Numbered from the stretch's first letter, positions 19,969 through 32,943 are shown. The stretch is DNA of 64,000 nucleotides from Allantophomopsis cytisporea (GCA_024752435.1 CP103025.1:1054001-1118000), one strand, 5' to 3'. Made by a program: numbers and translations. The notes: a model not told the origin generated them from the letters alone.

Positions 19969-21642
19969 TCAGCGGGCTTCCGAGTAATCATTAAGTGCAA
20001 CACACACAGCACCTCGATGGTGGCCGTTGTACTGTCTAATTATCTGGCCGCTGTTCAATTCCCACAAACGGGCGTAATGATCTGAGCATGCGGTGACGAG
20101 ATATGCTGAATCGGCGCTGAAAGCACAATCCCATACCCATCTCTGATGTTGCGCCAAGGTACTCTCTAAGTTGAATGGAACAGGCATTGGTGGTGTTAGA
20201 CCATTCTCCTGGCCATTAACTCCGTTGGCCTTGTCAGGATTTGCTGCTGCTTGGGCGGCATAGGCTGCGGCCTGAGCCGCGGCTTGGTTGTTGCGTTCTA
20301 GCATCTTTTCGAGGTCCTTCACTTCCCAGATCTTAGCTGTATGATCTGCCGAACAAGTGGCAAGGTGTTTGACGTCAGGTGAGAGAAGAACTCGTGTAAT
20401 GTACTGGCCATGAGCTTTGAAATGCGTGATTGGCATTAGTGTTGTCTTCTCACGGTACTGTACTAAATGCCACACGAAGACATTTCCCTGTCATTGGTCA
20501 GCACCAAAGTATATATAACTGGAGATTTGGGATTACCGAGTTGTTCCCAGCGCAAAGCGTAGAGCCATCGCTGGCCACTGTGACACTGGAGACAGCGACA
20601 TCCTCTTCCGGAATCAACTGATGTGAGCAGTTGTTTTCAGCCAAGTCCCATATTCTGATACTTCCTCCACGATCACAACTGATAATCTCTCCTTGATTTG
20701 GGTGAATCACCACATCATTCACAGGGCAACCATGATTGTAGCTCCTCTGAACATGACCGCTTCGAGTTTCCCAGATTTTCACTGTCCCATCTTCGGAGCT
20801 TGTAACCATCCATTTACCTTCACAATGGAACGCAACACCAGTGATGTTCCCAGTATGACCTTCGAGAGTCAATAAGGGATTTGGGTTGGTTGCTTTAATA
20901 TCATAGAGCTTGACAGCATGATTTCCAGCAGCAGCTAATAGGCGTTTGTCGGGTGAAATACAGAGTCGGTTGACCTGTGAATCGGGATGTTGAATGGTTC
21001 GAGAGCAGATGCCAGACAAAGCTTCCCAGAATCTGTAATTGTTGATTAATATCCATAATGAAGACTTCGAGGTACAGTCAGGCCTTCAAGTGCAAAGATA
21101 GGGACATGGTGAATATAGCTGTATTCAGTCTGCCGTGATGGTTGCATCACTGCAAGTAGCTTGATCAACTCATAGAGTTCATGCAACAGCGAAGCAATTC
21201 AGACCATCAATTTTCAGCTTGATCTTTCAAAAGAAATCGAATTGAGTGTAGATAAGGTAGCATTTTGAAACTCTTGCTTGGGAATATTGAAACATGTAGA
21301 GTGATGGATAAGCAGTAATGAAAACTAGGAAGAAACCGTGTTACAAGCAGACAGCCAAAATTGTTTTCAAGCCAATTATATGACACCGCAACTGCTAATG
21401 TCATGATGCGCGCATAAAACGAAGTCGTGCTGAAGCAAGAGTTTCCAATCACGTGGGTCTAGATAATAGAACGGAAGTGAGCGATGAAGAAAGAGAAGGC
21501 TACGTACCTTATGGTATGGTCATACCCAGCTATTCCGCAGAACACATGGTCCGTTAGTCATATTGCAATACTGGGTCTGTATGTGCTCGTCTTGCCGATA
21601 AGGGGCCTCAAGAGACATACCTGTGCAGAGGATGACACTCAT
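19969..21642 (-). CDS. LST8: LST8, WD40 subunit of TOR complexes
   Basis: Lst8 is the seven-bladed WD40 subunit that stabilises the TOR kinase domain in TORC1 and TORC2. Exons 21621-21642, 21508-21529, 20537-21032 and 19969-20487 encode 352 residues. The first two exons are each only 22 nt and together give 'MSVILCTAGYDHTIR', the canonical Lst8 N-terminus, joined to 'FWEALSGICSRTIQHPDSQV'. WD repeats are clear ('EGHTGNITGVAFHCEGKWMV', 'SEDGTVKIWETRSG', 'SCDRGGSIRIWDL', 'SADHTAKIWEV', 'CSDHYARLWEL'). Intron 2 is 475 bp, long for this genome. Compared with the 303-residue yeast protein there is an insertion of ~45 residues in a late blade, including an Ala/Gln-rich run (AAAQAAAYAAQAAA). Divergent from the coiled-coil gene at 22.3 kb. 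Confidence 0.95.
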
Positions 21643-22333
21643 GCTGGAGAATGGTAGAGTTGAGCAACAACTATCGACGTGCCGAACAAGAGTAGGTCTT
21701 CCTATTTCACTGCTTCCAGCTGATGTCAATGACTGGGCTTACAACGAAGTTTGTTGGCAAATATGACAGACAAGCTCGAGCGTTGGTGGTGTCCGCAAGG
21801 TTGACTGGCACGCTGGAAGTTGCTCCGCTGCGACCTACTTCCTGGTCAGCTTGTCGGTCGAGCTTGTTGTGGCCTGATATTCTCTAGTGCAAAATTAGTT
21901 AGGCGTAAGGCATCAAAGGTCCTCGATCACTTTCCTGCAGTTCCTTTCCTCTTTTGGCCTTCACAATGGCGGTGGCATTGAGCAGAATTCTTACAATTTC
22001 ATAAACAATAGACTACTCTTTTACAAGTACACACAAACTGGTCACGATCGCATTCTCAATTCTTGTCTGCAACATTTTCTTCTTCAATTTGCTTTGATCT
22101 GTACAGAACAAACTGCCTCTCGCCTATACAGACATTTGAGCATATCAACCCCAATCGAAAGTATTTTGTATTGCATTCGCGCATCTCGAAGTTACCCGTT
22201 ACACCAGGCAACCGGCCTCGCCTCACACAGCACACGATCTTCAATTCGGGATTTCTTTTTTCGCGCACTCTCAGATCCGGGACTCTGTGTCAGCTTTTAT
22301 ATTTCGTTGCTCAGTCACTGTTATAGCCTTTCT
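21643..22333. promoter_or_regulatory. shared divergent promoter of LST8 and the coiled-coil gene
   Basis: 691 bp between two divergent start codons. A/T-rich with pyrimidine tracts toward 22.1-22.3 kb, as in fungal 5' leaders. An open frame reaching back to 22094 is in phase with the plus-strand gene but has no domain and lies in the probable leader. Confidence 0.5.
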
Positions 22334-24893
22334 ATGGCTGTAACAGCAACTGGCGACATGGCTTCTCCATCGCTCAAGAGGATGGAGAGTCTTGAAGGTG
22401 AATATCACCATTCCAATTTTTGCACATCTTCAAATCTGGGACTTACACTCCCCTCCCAGATTCGAAACATTACAAATTCGGAGAGTAGTCCTTGGCTCCA
22501 AACTCAGGTATGTACAGCAGTCTCCCAGAAGCACTGTCCATCTCAATTTCATGATCAGCAGGATTTGGCAAGCCCTGTTCGAGCGGCTCATGTGGATCCG
22601 GTTCCTGGCCATATGGCTCCAGATGCCGTCGCTCAGCCGTTGAATGAGCATGTTAGGGAGCAGAGCGTGCAGCTCGAAGAATGGGACCAGGACAGTCTGT
22701 TTGGAGATTTCGATGACGATCCACCGGGTCTCTCCCCCGACGAATCTGGAAACAACAGTCGAAAATCGTCGTTCGACTTCTCAACGTCTTCAGATCCTCC
22801 AGCTAGCTATTTTCCAGCTGTGGATGCTGATGCTCGCGAAAGCAGTAGTTGGAAAGAATGCACATCTGCTGCTACTCCGGTCAGAGAATCGACCCCATTC
22901 GATGGACCTGATGCTCCAATGAGACATTTGAATCAGAGTGGAGTTCAGCGAGGACAACCACAGATTACCTCAGGAATCTCGAGATCCATGCCACAGAAGC
23001 CTTTATCAATTCAAGAATCGATTCAGAGCGTTGAGTCCATAGATGTGGAGCAAGCCCAGATGGCAGCTATGCCAGCATTGTTACCTCCAAAGCCACCAAG
23101 AGAAACTGTACCCAAGCCGGTCGAGCCAATTCACGTAAATTACCAAGATCTGTCCTACAGATCTTCGGTTTTGCTTTCCACGCTGATCCGCCTCGCTGGA
23201 CCGACGCGACAAGCATCAATGAACAATCACGTCAAGAATCTACAGAATGGCACAGCCGACAGCAGCATAGAGCTGCCTCTGCTCACTCTTTTTGAAACAG
23301 TCAAGGCAAAAATGCAAAATGACGACCAGTTCTGTCACGCTGGTATCGCGTTTATCATGCGTCAGCCAGAAGAAACCGATGAAGAATGTAAGTTATTGAG
23401 AAACTCCCTGTTATTTTATTCTACTAATACGGTCAATAGTACTCGGGGAGTACTATGAGAACTCAGAATACCGTGAAGATCTAGCGCATATGAGCTGCTG
23501 CTCATCTGCATGCCGTCGTTCGTATCGATCGTTGGAGAGGAAACTCGGGACAGCTTCAAAAAAGGTCAAGAAGTACAAAACGGAGCGTGATGAAGCCATC
23601 AAGAAGTTAGCTCGTCAGAAGTCCCTTGTTGCGTTGTGTCGAGATAAAGATGGCAGTGACATCGAGGCTCCTTCCATGCGCCAGACAAAGTCAGCACCCG
23701 GTAGATCATTCACCAGGCTAGCCGATTCTTCTAGACAAGCCTCCTCCACAGCAAGACGTGCAAAGTCAATGGCACCTAGTACTTCTGCGCGATCTCCAGT
23801 TGAGGCTAAAGGGGAAGAAGATTCAACGACCCATCAGGCAGTATCTGCTGCGACTAAGCCGACCCAGACGAGCTCAACAAATGTCCAGCCTGCGTCACAG
23901 AATACATCGCATGTCGCAACACCACCCACCGGAAGCTCTTCTGCGTTCCCAGTAACTTCGGTAAAATGCCCATCGGCATATCAATCTCATTATAAGCTTC
24001 ACAATTCGTCGCCATCGTCGTATTTGAGTCCCTATGGAAACGCGTCTGTTACCCATGCCCACCCGTCAGTATCATATCAAAGAAACTCTGATGGAAACAT
24101 GCCTGGCGCCAATGCTATCCAGTCGGGTTCAATGCAAAATACGTCTCATGAAAACACGTCGAATTCCAATATCAATCACTTAGCTCAACATCAAACCGCC
24201 CATCAGGGAGTTATTTCTGGTGCTAATGCCCACCAGCCAAATCTACAACATGCGCATTGCATGCATATATCAGCGCCTTCAGCAGACCCGGTTTTGTCTC
24301 ATAGTAGACACACTTCTAGACTCAAGTCTCACTCAAAGAGTCCCGCCGCGAGTATCCGAAAATCGTTTGCCTCACCATCCAAAAAGCACCCCTTGCCTCA
24401 AGCAGACGAGGTTGGACCTCCAGCATTACCTTCCAAGCGATATAAATATGACGAGATTACACGGGCAAATGCAGTCGCAACATACCAGCTTGGAACTGCA
24501 AGACATTCTTGGATGACAGAGCCAAACATCCCAGTGCCACCTAGACAGATGGCTGGACAAATGAGTATAGAACCGCCAGTGGTAGATCTTACGCAAAGTA
24601 GTGATGATCATACAGATGAGGAATCGGGTGATGAGAATGATGCCGTCAACAAGCGGAGCACCGGGGATAAAGGAGTAGAGCCCGAGCAGGACTCGGAGCA
24701 GCGACCTGAGAAAGACTTATTCGATGATGAGTTTGAAAAGCAATTTATGCGTCTTCAGGAGCGGGAAAAGCAGCAGGAGAAGGAAGAACAGGCAGACGAG
24801 GAGTGGCTGGCAAATTGGCCAAAGAACCTGGCGTCGAATGACCACTTTGAGAGCTTGGAGGATGAACTTGATATGTTGCTGGAGCAGGACTAG
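22334..24893 (+). CDS. unrecognised Ser-rich, C-terminal coiled-coil protein with SIM-like motif
   Basis: Two exons (22334-23387, 23440-24893) split by a 52-bp intron with CTAAT branch give 835 residues. A 54-bp segment (22508-22561; GTATGT...CAGCAG) is a multiple of three and could be an in-frame intron, giving 817 residues. No family recognised. Visible features: an acidic patch around 'DSLFGDFDDDPPGL', a helical conserved-looking centre ('SSVLLSTLIRLAGPTRQ' to 'GIAFIMRQPEETDEELLG'), a basic coiled-coil run 'RKLGTASKKVKKYKTERDEA', a long Ser/His/Asn-rich linker, a motif 'PVVDLTQSSDD' typical of phosphorylation-dependent SUMO-interaction sites (24576-24611), and an acidic helical C-terminus 'FEKQFMRLQEREKQQEKE'. 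A nuclear, SUMO-linked role is conceivable but is inference only. Confidence 0.8.
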
Positions 24894-25903
24894 CAGCTGG
24901 CGTTCGAGCTGGAGGGCAAACAGCACGAGGGAGTGAGATACCTGTCTAGCGTGATGGGCTCATGATGTCGAGTTGACGAGAAGCAGAGCGTGTGGCCTGC
25001 CTTAAGGGAAGGTGATACTCCATCTAGCGTGATGGGCCCTGATCTTTTAGGATGTGGCATCTTTGACGAGATTGCACGCTTTCGCATTTCACAACAGCCT
25101 TCCCAGCTCATTTGTCACTCAATGATGTGCACTGGACTACCAGTTCCCAAGACAATAGTCATAGAGGAGGAAGACGGTTTGAGAGGTTATCAGTATATAA
25201 AAAAACCTGTTCAATGCAGGTTGACTGTACAAATCATGATAATGGCTTCAGTATTCTGCTGGTTTTGGAATGCTGGCTTTTCGCCGCCTAGAAATAATAT
25301 AAATAATGAAGCCATGCACGGTGTTCCATGCCATATCTTGAGACAATCATGGATGCGTGGTACATAAACGTTGTATACTGGAAATATCGTAGCCATGTTT
25401 TGTGATTGACAGAAGTCTTTATAATTTTGACGCCGAATGCCACACATTCATTCTTCGTATAACTTACTCAATTCAGTCCATTGCCGTCGGCGCCTAATGG
25501 TGTTAAAATTCACCTCGCCCTACATTACTTATGAAGAGACTTAGAAGAATCCATAATGAGTTAGGAAGCAGATAGCTGGTACTAGGGAAATATGTCAAAA
25601 ATGCCTCCTCTAAACATTCCACGTAGATGGGTGACAGACCTCCCTCAATGAGTTTCAAAGCAGATTTCACCTATTTACCTAATAAAAACTGCATAGAATT
25701 CTGATCACTGGGATTTTCGGGGCGATCACATACATAGAGATAAAAGAATTTATGTTGCAAAATGAGATTTTCTATGAGGTGTATAGCAAATTTTCTAACA
25801 GCATCCGAGGTCTAAAATCAGGTATCCATCCACCCACCAAAATCCTGAAATCATGTACATTCCCGACGCATTTAGAAACAGTGAGGAACTAAAAATGAAA
25901 AAT
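24894..25903. other. convergent intergenic region
   Basis: About 1 kb between two stop codons (coiled-coil gene and ADE12). No domain in the short frames; A/T-rich toward 25.7-25.9 kb. Confidence 0.55.
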
Positions 25904-27301
25904 TTATCGAGTGATCATAGCCTCACGGCCTGGCCCAGTGCCAATGTACTTAACCTTGATACCAATGAACTCCTCGATGAACTCAATATACGCTCTAGCT
26001 TGCTTGGGGAGGTCATAAAAGGTCTTGGCACCGGTAGTGGGCTTGTTCCAGCCCTCAAGTTCCTTGTACTCGATTTCAACTCTGCCGAGAAGATCGAGAT
26101 CTGCTGGGAATGACTCCAGAGGCTCCTTGGTGTCTGGGTGGATGTAGTTGGTGGCGACCTTAATGGTTGGGAAAGTGTCGAGAATATCGAGCTTGGTGAT
26201 GTTGAGAGCTGTATAGTGATTGATGGCAGCAGAGTACTTGACGACTACCAAGTCCAACCAACCACAACGACGTCTTCTACCAGTGGTGACACCAAATTCA
26301 CGACCGATCTCTTGGAGCTTGTTACCAACCTCTCCGAGATCCTCTGTTGGAAATGGACCACCTCCAACACGAGTGGTGTAGGCTTTTACGACACCAAGAA
26401 TGTTGCTGATCTTCGTTGGGTTCAGGGACAAGCCAGTGAATACACCTCCAAGACCAGTGTTAGACGAGGTGACATATGGGTAGGTACCATGATCGATATC
26501 AAGCATGAGTGCGTTCGCACCCTCAATGAGAATTGGGGTGTTGGCTTGTTGTGCAGATGTCATGAGAGGCAGAGCATCAATGACGTAAGGAGCCAAGTCT
26601 GTGCGGTATTGCTAAACAGGGGCCAGTGAGTCAAGATTCCCCACTCTCGTTTGAGTTTGTAACACGTACCTTGAATCTCTGGATCTCTTCCTCAACGTCG
26701 TACTTCAGGAGGTCACCATATCTCTCCTTGTAGCCTCTGGCCAACTCTCTGAGCTTGGTCTCAAAAAGAGCCTCGTTGAAGACCTCAGACATACGAACAC
26801 CGCTTCTTGCCATCTTAGTTGCGTAGGCTGGCCCAATACCCTTTCTGGTGGTGCCAATGCTCTTACCGCCAAGCTCAACCTCTTCAAGTCCATCGACAAG
26901 TTGGTGCAAGTCGAAAACGACGTGAGCTCTGTCAGAGATGAAAATGCGTTCTCTGACACCCTTAAGACCCTTGGTCTCCAAGTCGGTCAACTCCTTGAAG
27001 AAAGCTGGGACGTGGACAACGACACCGTCTCCGATGAGGTTGGTACATTCCGGGTTGATCAAGCCGGATGGGAGAATATGGAAGTCGTATGTGGTGCCGT
27101 TGACAACAATGGTATGACCAGCATTGTTACCACCTTGCGCGCGAGCGCAGAGTTTTGCGTCAGAGCAAAGGATGTCGACAAGCTTTCCTTTACCTGCAGC
27201 ATATTTGAGTCAGAAGAAATTCCTCGAATGACGCAACAGTATGTCTTTTACTAACCTTCGTCGCCCCATTGGGCTCCTATCACAATTGTAGCTCCTGCCA
27301 T
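25904..27301 (-). CDS. ADE12: adenylosuccinate synthetase
   Basis: Catalyses the GTP-dependent first step from IMP to AMP (IMP + aspartate to adenylosuccinate) in the cytosol. Exons 27256-27301, 26670-27193 and 25904-26611 encode 425 residues, the normal length. The N-terminal P-loop 'GAQWGDEG/KGK' is split by intron 1 right inside the motif. Also seen: 'QGGNNAGHTIVV', 'GTTRKGIGPAYATK' (IMP/GTP site), 'EGANALMLDIDHGTYPYVTS', 'TRVGGGPFPTE', 'TTGRRRRCGWLDLVV' and the C-terminal base-binding 'IGTGPGREAMI'. All are family signatures. Introns are 62 and 58 bp. A probable 5'-UTR intron lies immediately upstream. Divergent from the MFS exporter, but with 3.5 kb in between. Confidence 0.97.
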
Positions 27302-27318
27302 AATTCCTGGTACGTGTT

Positions 27319-27374
27319 CTATGAAACTCTGTCAGTATTCATCGCAATTAAGGCTCTTAATGTTCAATACGCAC
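27319..27374 (-). other. probable 5'-UTR intron of ADE12
   Basis: On the minus strand AAG/GTGCGT donor, ATACTGAC branch site and TTTCATAG acceptor delimit 56 bp, ending 17 nt before the ATG. The signals are as good as those of the coding introns. Confidence 0.55.
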
Positions 27375-30300
27375 CTTAACAGCAGGAAAAGGAAGATCAG
27401 AAGAGGCTCCCGTGATGAGTATGGAGGGGCATTCGCTTAGCATTAGTGTTGTCGCGGGGCCAGTCGATGAACCCCGACATCGCACGCCATACCTAGACCG
27501 GCTATGTAAGCCCTCTTTCCCGGGGCCTTAATTGGAGGACGAGACCATATCCGGGGATTAGATATGGGGGAAAGCATTGGATTATACTTGAATTGTACTT
27601 TGTATTGAGGAAGAAAGTATTAGTGTCAATATCAATCTTTGTTGATGCTCAGATTTGTGTATCACAAAATTATCATTGTTTCAAAATGAATTATACACAT
27701 TCACAAAATGCGTGAATTTCATCGGTTTTGTATTCTGCGATTTGAGGTTTTCTCTCAGCTCGAAAGCGTTGTAGTTCATATAAGTCTTTTCAAATATTAC
27801 ATACGTAACTCAAACACATAACGTTAGTAGATTCGGATTCACATTGAAGTCAATCTATTTTAATTGTCTTTATTGTATTCACAAAGTGCTAGGGACTAAA
27901 TCGTTCCCTACTACTATAATTGTCGAAATGTGAATATAAAATTATGGTACCAAATCAAGATCTTTACCATGCCAAAATCTCACTCGCCCTGTTCCTGTAT
28001 ATATAGCTTCCTAGAAGCTAAGATATATCGGGAAACTACAAGAGAAATCAGTAAAGGTTTCCCATTATTCTACGAAAATCTCCTCTCTATGAAAAATAGA
28101 TAAATAAATAAAAGCACTTTCACCTTGACACCCACCTTCACATTCTTGTAAACACTCAATAGACTCCAGAAACACAGTTACTGTACATAGAGAGCAATTT
28201 AAGAATATACTAAGTGAATGTAGAGATAAGCTAAAGCCCAAGCTTTCACAGAGTTTGGTGAATGATTTCAATAAAAGACAATGTATTAAAATCGAAGGTG
28301 ACTTGGAACGACCAAGCTTCGCCAACGATCTTTAGAGATCAGGAGTTGATTCTCGAAAAAAATCTCCATCTGAAGCTCAATTTAGAGAAAAAGCCAAATC
28401 TAACTCCTGTAAGCAAGAGTAACGGCAGCACCTCCGCCTCTGATTCTAGCAAGATCTCAAGTTTCCGTCCAGAATATGGTCCAAGGAAGTAGATCCTTTT
28501 TATAAGTAAGCAGCCCCTATTTGACAACTTTTTCAAGCAACAGACAAAAGACCACTCAATACCATACCTAAAATGCGGTAGTGACTTACAATCTCGGAGC
28601 ACATTTTCGGATAGAGATGCAAACACAGCCGACTGACATGCTAGATAGACAACGTGGACCCCAGATCTTTCCACATACATAGTTGGAAGCCGATCTCATG
28701 GAGACCTCGAAGCTGGGAGAACAAAACCCAGTATTTCCCAAGGACCCAAGCTTTGTATCAAGACATGCTCAAGATTCTCGGCACCTCGGTACTTCTGACA
28801 AAGCATGATTTGTTGAGCAGATGGTAGAGATGTATGTACGTACGCGAGCTCCATGAAACTACATTCACTTGACCCGGATGCTATTTGAGACAGTGACTTG
28901 GATCTGAGACATAATCGAACAAGACTTGCGTACTCGATATTCTCTTCTGGAAGTCGGTGTACTGCGTTAGTTCCGCGGACAGTAAATGTCTAAAGATGTC
29001 GATGGAGACTGAGGCTAAAGCTTACGAATGAGCTCAATCAATACATATGTATATGTTGTGTATGTACTGAGACTCAGTGGGGCTCTGAGGCCAATAGATG
29101 GACAGGTTCCTCCCGTTCAGCTAACGAAACATCTCAAGGAGATGTTGTTCAATGAACCTTGACGTCTCTCGGAACAATTATGCCGGATACTACCCATACT
29201 CATGAAGTACCAAAGCTGTATACTCAAAATATCAGCAATGATGTTTTGCGTATCCATTGGTTCATCATTATCCTAAAGACAAGAAGGATAAATATCGATC
29301 TGTATTCCCCATCATGAACTCCCATTTGTTTTTTTGTTCTTTTGTGTTTTGAGTTCCGCATTCACCAACCTGATTGATGATCTCAGCACCTTATTTAAGC
29401 ACAGATGGACCAAAGTATGCAAAACAAGCGTCTTCGGATCCGGCACGCAAAGGAGTTTCTCAGAGCATTGAGATCCGAGGCTCCGTCGGTAGACACGTAG
29501 CGTGATAGGCAAACGGGTAGCAGTGAAGACCTGGTTTCTTAGGCTATGTGGTGGTGGTGGTGGCTTGTCTTCCATGAAGCAATGACGGTGGTGTGAGGAG
29601 AGTCGAGCCGAAAAGGATAATTTACCACCATAGCTAAGGTACTTTCCTATGTATTCATTCACCTTATCTTCGCCCACATGAACGAACGAGCTACTCTCCC
29701 TCTCTAAACACTAGAATACAATCGTTTCTATTTATGCGTCCAATATGTTGCTTCACTTTTATAAAGGCCTTTTGAGGATAGGTACCCTACATAAGTTGGT
29801 ACGTACTGTACTCAGTACTCGGATCGGCTCCACGCATCGTTCTTTTTCACAGGCTTCTCAGTTCGGAAGAGTCAGATTTGCAATCAACACCAGATCAGAT
29901 GCACAGATACATAGTAGGTACATACAAACATATAGGTACCATACCTTGATCTTATACCTTATCCAGTGGTCGTTACGTCGTTAAACCTTGAGCACAAGTG
30001 GAAACGCAGTCCGATTACTCACGATCAAGCATAAGGGCACGGCTTTGAGAAGGTTGCGGACATGTACGTACATCGACATCAGTTCAATTGGACAATTCTC
30101 GTGATTTCCATCTAATTCTCAACAATGGCTCCCCCTTGTTAGGAGATCGTAAACCCAAGTAAAGCATATAATCAGACAAGCATCTCGTGTTGATTTTCTC
30201 TCAATTCCACCTCCAGGAGTCTATCACACTAACTCTACTCTACTCTACTCTACTCTACAAACAGCTCAACTGAGACCGTCAGAACTCATTGTGGACTCTG

Positions 30301-30822
30301 CACCACTGTGGTGCTGCTGCACGCCTTTTATCATCCGAGCTTTGGTGCTTCCCCCAGCCTGAGTCCAGCCGATTCCCCCTCATCTCAATCCACTGGAGCA
30401 CTACCACTCCCACCACGACTACCTATTTACCACCGACCAGTGACAAGGAGTGTCAAATCCCTGCAACAGTTTCCACCATAATCCACAGTGACTGACATCA
30501 CACAAAAAAACATACTATCTTACTTCTCTCTCCTCTTCTCCCAAACTGCCGTGTTTTGCATAGGAGAAACCGCACCGTGCCGCGGCAAAGCGACTAAGGC
30601 CGACGGAATCCAACGAATTGATCCCAAAACAATCTAAAAGCCAAGACGAAATCTCGAGAATCGCCCCCATCCTATTCACTGTGCACCAAACCCCTGCACG
30701 AGTCCTGGTGATTTGAGACCTAAAACCTTTTCATTTTGTTATTTCTTAATCGACCTTCTGCCTTACGTGCATCATAGACAATTGTTTTGTGTAGGAGAAG
30801 TCCCTTGGGCCATTGACAGATA
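27375..30822. other. 3.4-kb intergenic region, A/T-rich in its first half
   Basis: Between divergent ADE12 and the MFS exporter. 27.56-28.3 kb is noticeably A/T-rich. Short frames (for example 29312-29677 minus and 29745-29984 plus) show no domain. A (TCTAC)n microsatellite sits at 30232-30258 and a C/T-rich leader-like stretch at 30.3-30.7 kb. A small lineage-specific gene could be missed here; I cannot support one. Confidence 0.45.
30232..30258. repeat. ACTCT/TCTAC pentanucleotide microsatellite
   Basis: About five uninterrupted copies of the 5-bp unit, in the upstream region of the MFS exporter. Confidence 0.8.
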
Positions 30823-32943
30823 ATGGATATCGTGGATCTTGAGCTCGATCGAGCTGCTCGCGATGCGTCACCAAGGCGATACGAACACATACCAGTTGGT
30901 CGACCAAGCCATGAGGTTGAACAATTGCAGCGCGCGGAATCCGGGAGCTCGAGCTCGACCAGCTCCAGCGAGGGCTCTGCGGTGCGGAGAGAGATCGGAA
31001 TGAGCAGGATGTCTACACAAGGAGATCTTGAGCGCCATCCTACTGAGCTCAGCAGAATACACACTGCGAAGAGTCAGCATAGCAACACTGTTGGGAGAAG
31101 TATCAAGAGTCGGCAGAGCAACAAACCATTACCTGAGTTTGGCGCCGGCAAACCATACCCTCCTCCACTTCCAGATCAGGAAGAATACGTCGTGGAATTC
31201 TGCGGGCCAAACGACCCTTTACACGCTCAAAATTGGTCTACAAAAAAGAAGTGAGTGTTATCCTGTCCTGGCGCATTTTCTGCTTCGAAATAGGAGTGTC
31301 AGCTTGCCTCCCAAAACGAAATATCTTGAAGAATATCAAACTAATTAGTCTTCTAGACTCATTACGAGCGCTATCCTTGCATACACTGCACTTACATCTG
31401 CCTTTACCTCTAGTATATTCTCGGCTGCCACACGCTCAGTCGCGAGCCACTTTCATGTCTCCAATGAGGTCGGCGTGCTAGGCACAACTCTATACGTTCT
31501 TGGATTTGCGACAGGACCGACCCTTTGGGCTCCATTCTCGGAATTGCAAGGGCGCCGTCTTCCAATTGTCATAGCGATGTTTGGATTTACTATATTCTCT
31601 ATAGCTGTAGCGGCTGCGAAAGATCTTCAGACAGTGATGATTTGCCGTTTCTGGTCTGGATTTTTCGCCGCCTGCCCACTTGCAGTCGTTGCAGCTGTCT
31701 TTTCAGATATGTATGACAACCGAAGTAGAGGAATGGCCCTCCTTATATTCAGTGCCTGTGTCTTCTGCGGTCCGTTGCTTGCCCCATTCATTGGTGGATT
31801 CATCAACCAATCTTACTTGGGTTGGAGGTGGACTGAGTGGATTGCTTCCATCATGGGGGCTGTAGCTTTCATACTCGACCTGTTTTTCTTGGAGGAAAGT
31901 TACCCACCGATAATTCTGGTCGCAAAAGCATCTGAACTTCGACGACGGACGAAGAATTGGGGTATACATGCGAAGCAAGAAGAAATCGAGGTCGACTTCA
32001 AAGAATTGATCACAAAGAACTTTGTAAGTTAAGCTCATGTGATTCGTGACTTGAGCTCTGCTGATAACAGGTCTATAGAGCCGTCCCATTCGTCTTCTTA
32101 TTAGCGAGCCGATCATTCTTCTGTTGTCCATTTACATGGCCTTCATCTACGGACTTCTCTATCTTTTCCTCACCGCATATCCGATTGTCTTCCAACAGAT
32201 CCATGGGTTCAACCAAGGTGTCGGTGGTCTTCCGTACTTCGGTATGGTGATAGGCATGATTTTTGCTGCCATTTTCGTTGCTCTTGGACAGCCAGCCTAC
32301 AACCGAAAGCTTGCAGCTAACAACAACATCCCCATTCCTGAATGGCGTCTTCCACCGGTCATGATTGGAGGCGTTGCTTTTGCTGGTGGTTTGTTCTGGT
32401 TTGGATGGTCCGGTTACAAGGCTGATATCCACTGGATTGTACCAACACTTTCTGGTCTTCTCACTGGATTTGGGCTTTTATCCATTTTCCTCCAGTCCCT
32501 CAACTACCTTGTCGACGCTTATCTCATGTTGTAAGTTTCCTGTACTCTACCTACCTACCACAAGCAGACTTCTAACCAATTATAGCGCTGCCTCAGCCAT
32601 CGCCGCCAACACACTTCTCCGATCTACAGCCGGTGCTGTATTCCCTCTCTTTGCAACATATATGTTTGATGGCATTGGTGTGAATTGGTCTGGAACATTG
32701 CTTGGTTGCGTAGCAGTCATCCTCGTTCCAATTCCTGTTATCTTCTACATCTATGGCCATAGGATCAGGCAGCGATCAGCGTTCGCTCCAGATATGAACA
32801 CGGTTATGGCCGCACATGGAAAACACCCCGGTGATGAAGAGAAGAATAGTGGTGAAATCAACAGCTCCCAGAACTCTGATGATGTTGCGAACCTTACCAA
32901 AGAAGAGACGACCGGCAGAGCGACAGGTGCTGATGCTGTGTAA
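30823..32943 (+). CDS. MFS drug/polyamine exporter, DHA1 type
   Basis: Four exons (30823-31250, 31357-32023, 32079-32530, 32586-32943; introns 106, 55, 55 bp) encode 634 residues. A ~140-residue hydrophilic, Ser/Glu-rich N-terminus with 'DPLHAQNWSTKKK' precedes 12 predicted membrane segments. Family marks: 'LGFATGPTLWAPFSELQGRR' (motif A region), 'CRFWSGFFAACPLAVV', and 'GPLLAPFIGGFI' (motif C of H+ antiporters), followed by a central loop and 'YGLLYLFLTAYPIVF'. These place it with DHA1 multidrug/polyamine exporters of the Tpo1/Flu1 kind at the plasma membrane. Substrate cannot be told from sequence. The C-terminal tail is acidic and Ser/Asn-rich. Convergent with the sugar-type transporter downstream, only 212 bp apart. 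Confidence 0.9.

Noticed and set aside
26138..26629. 163-codon plus-strand frame
   Set aside because: Antisense shadow of ADE12 exon 3.
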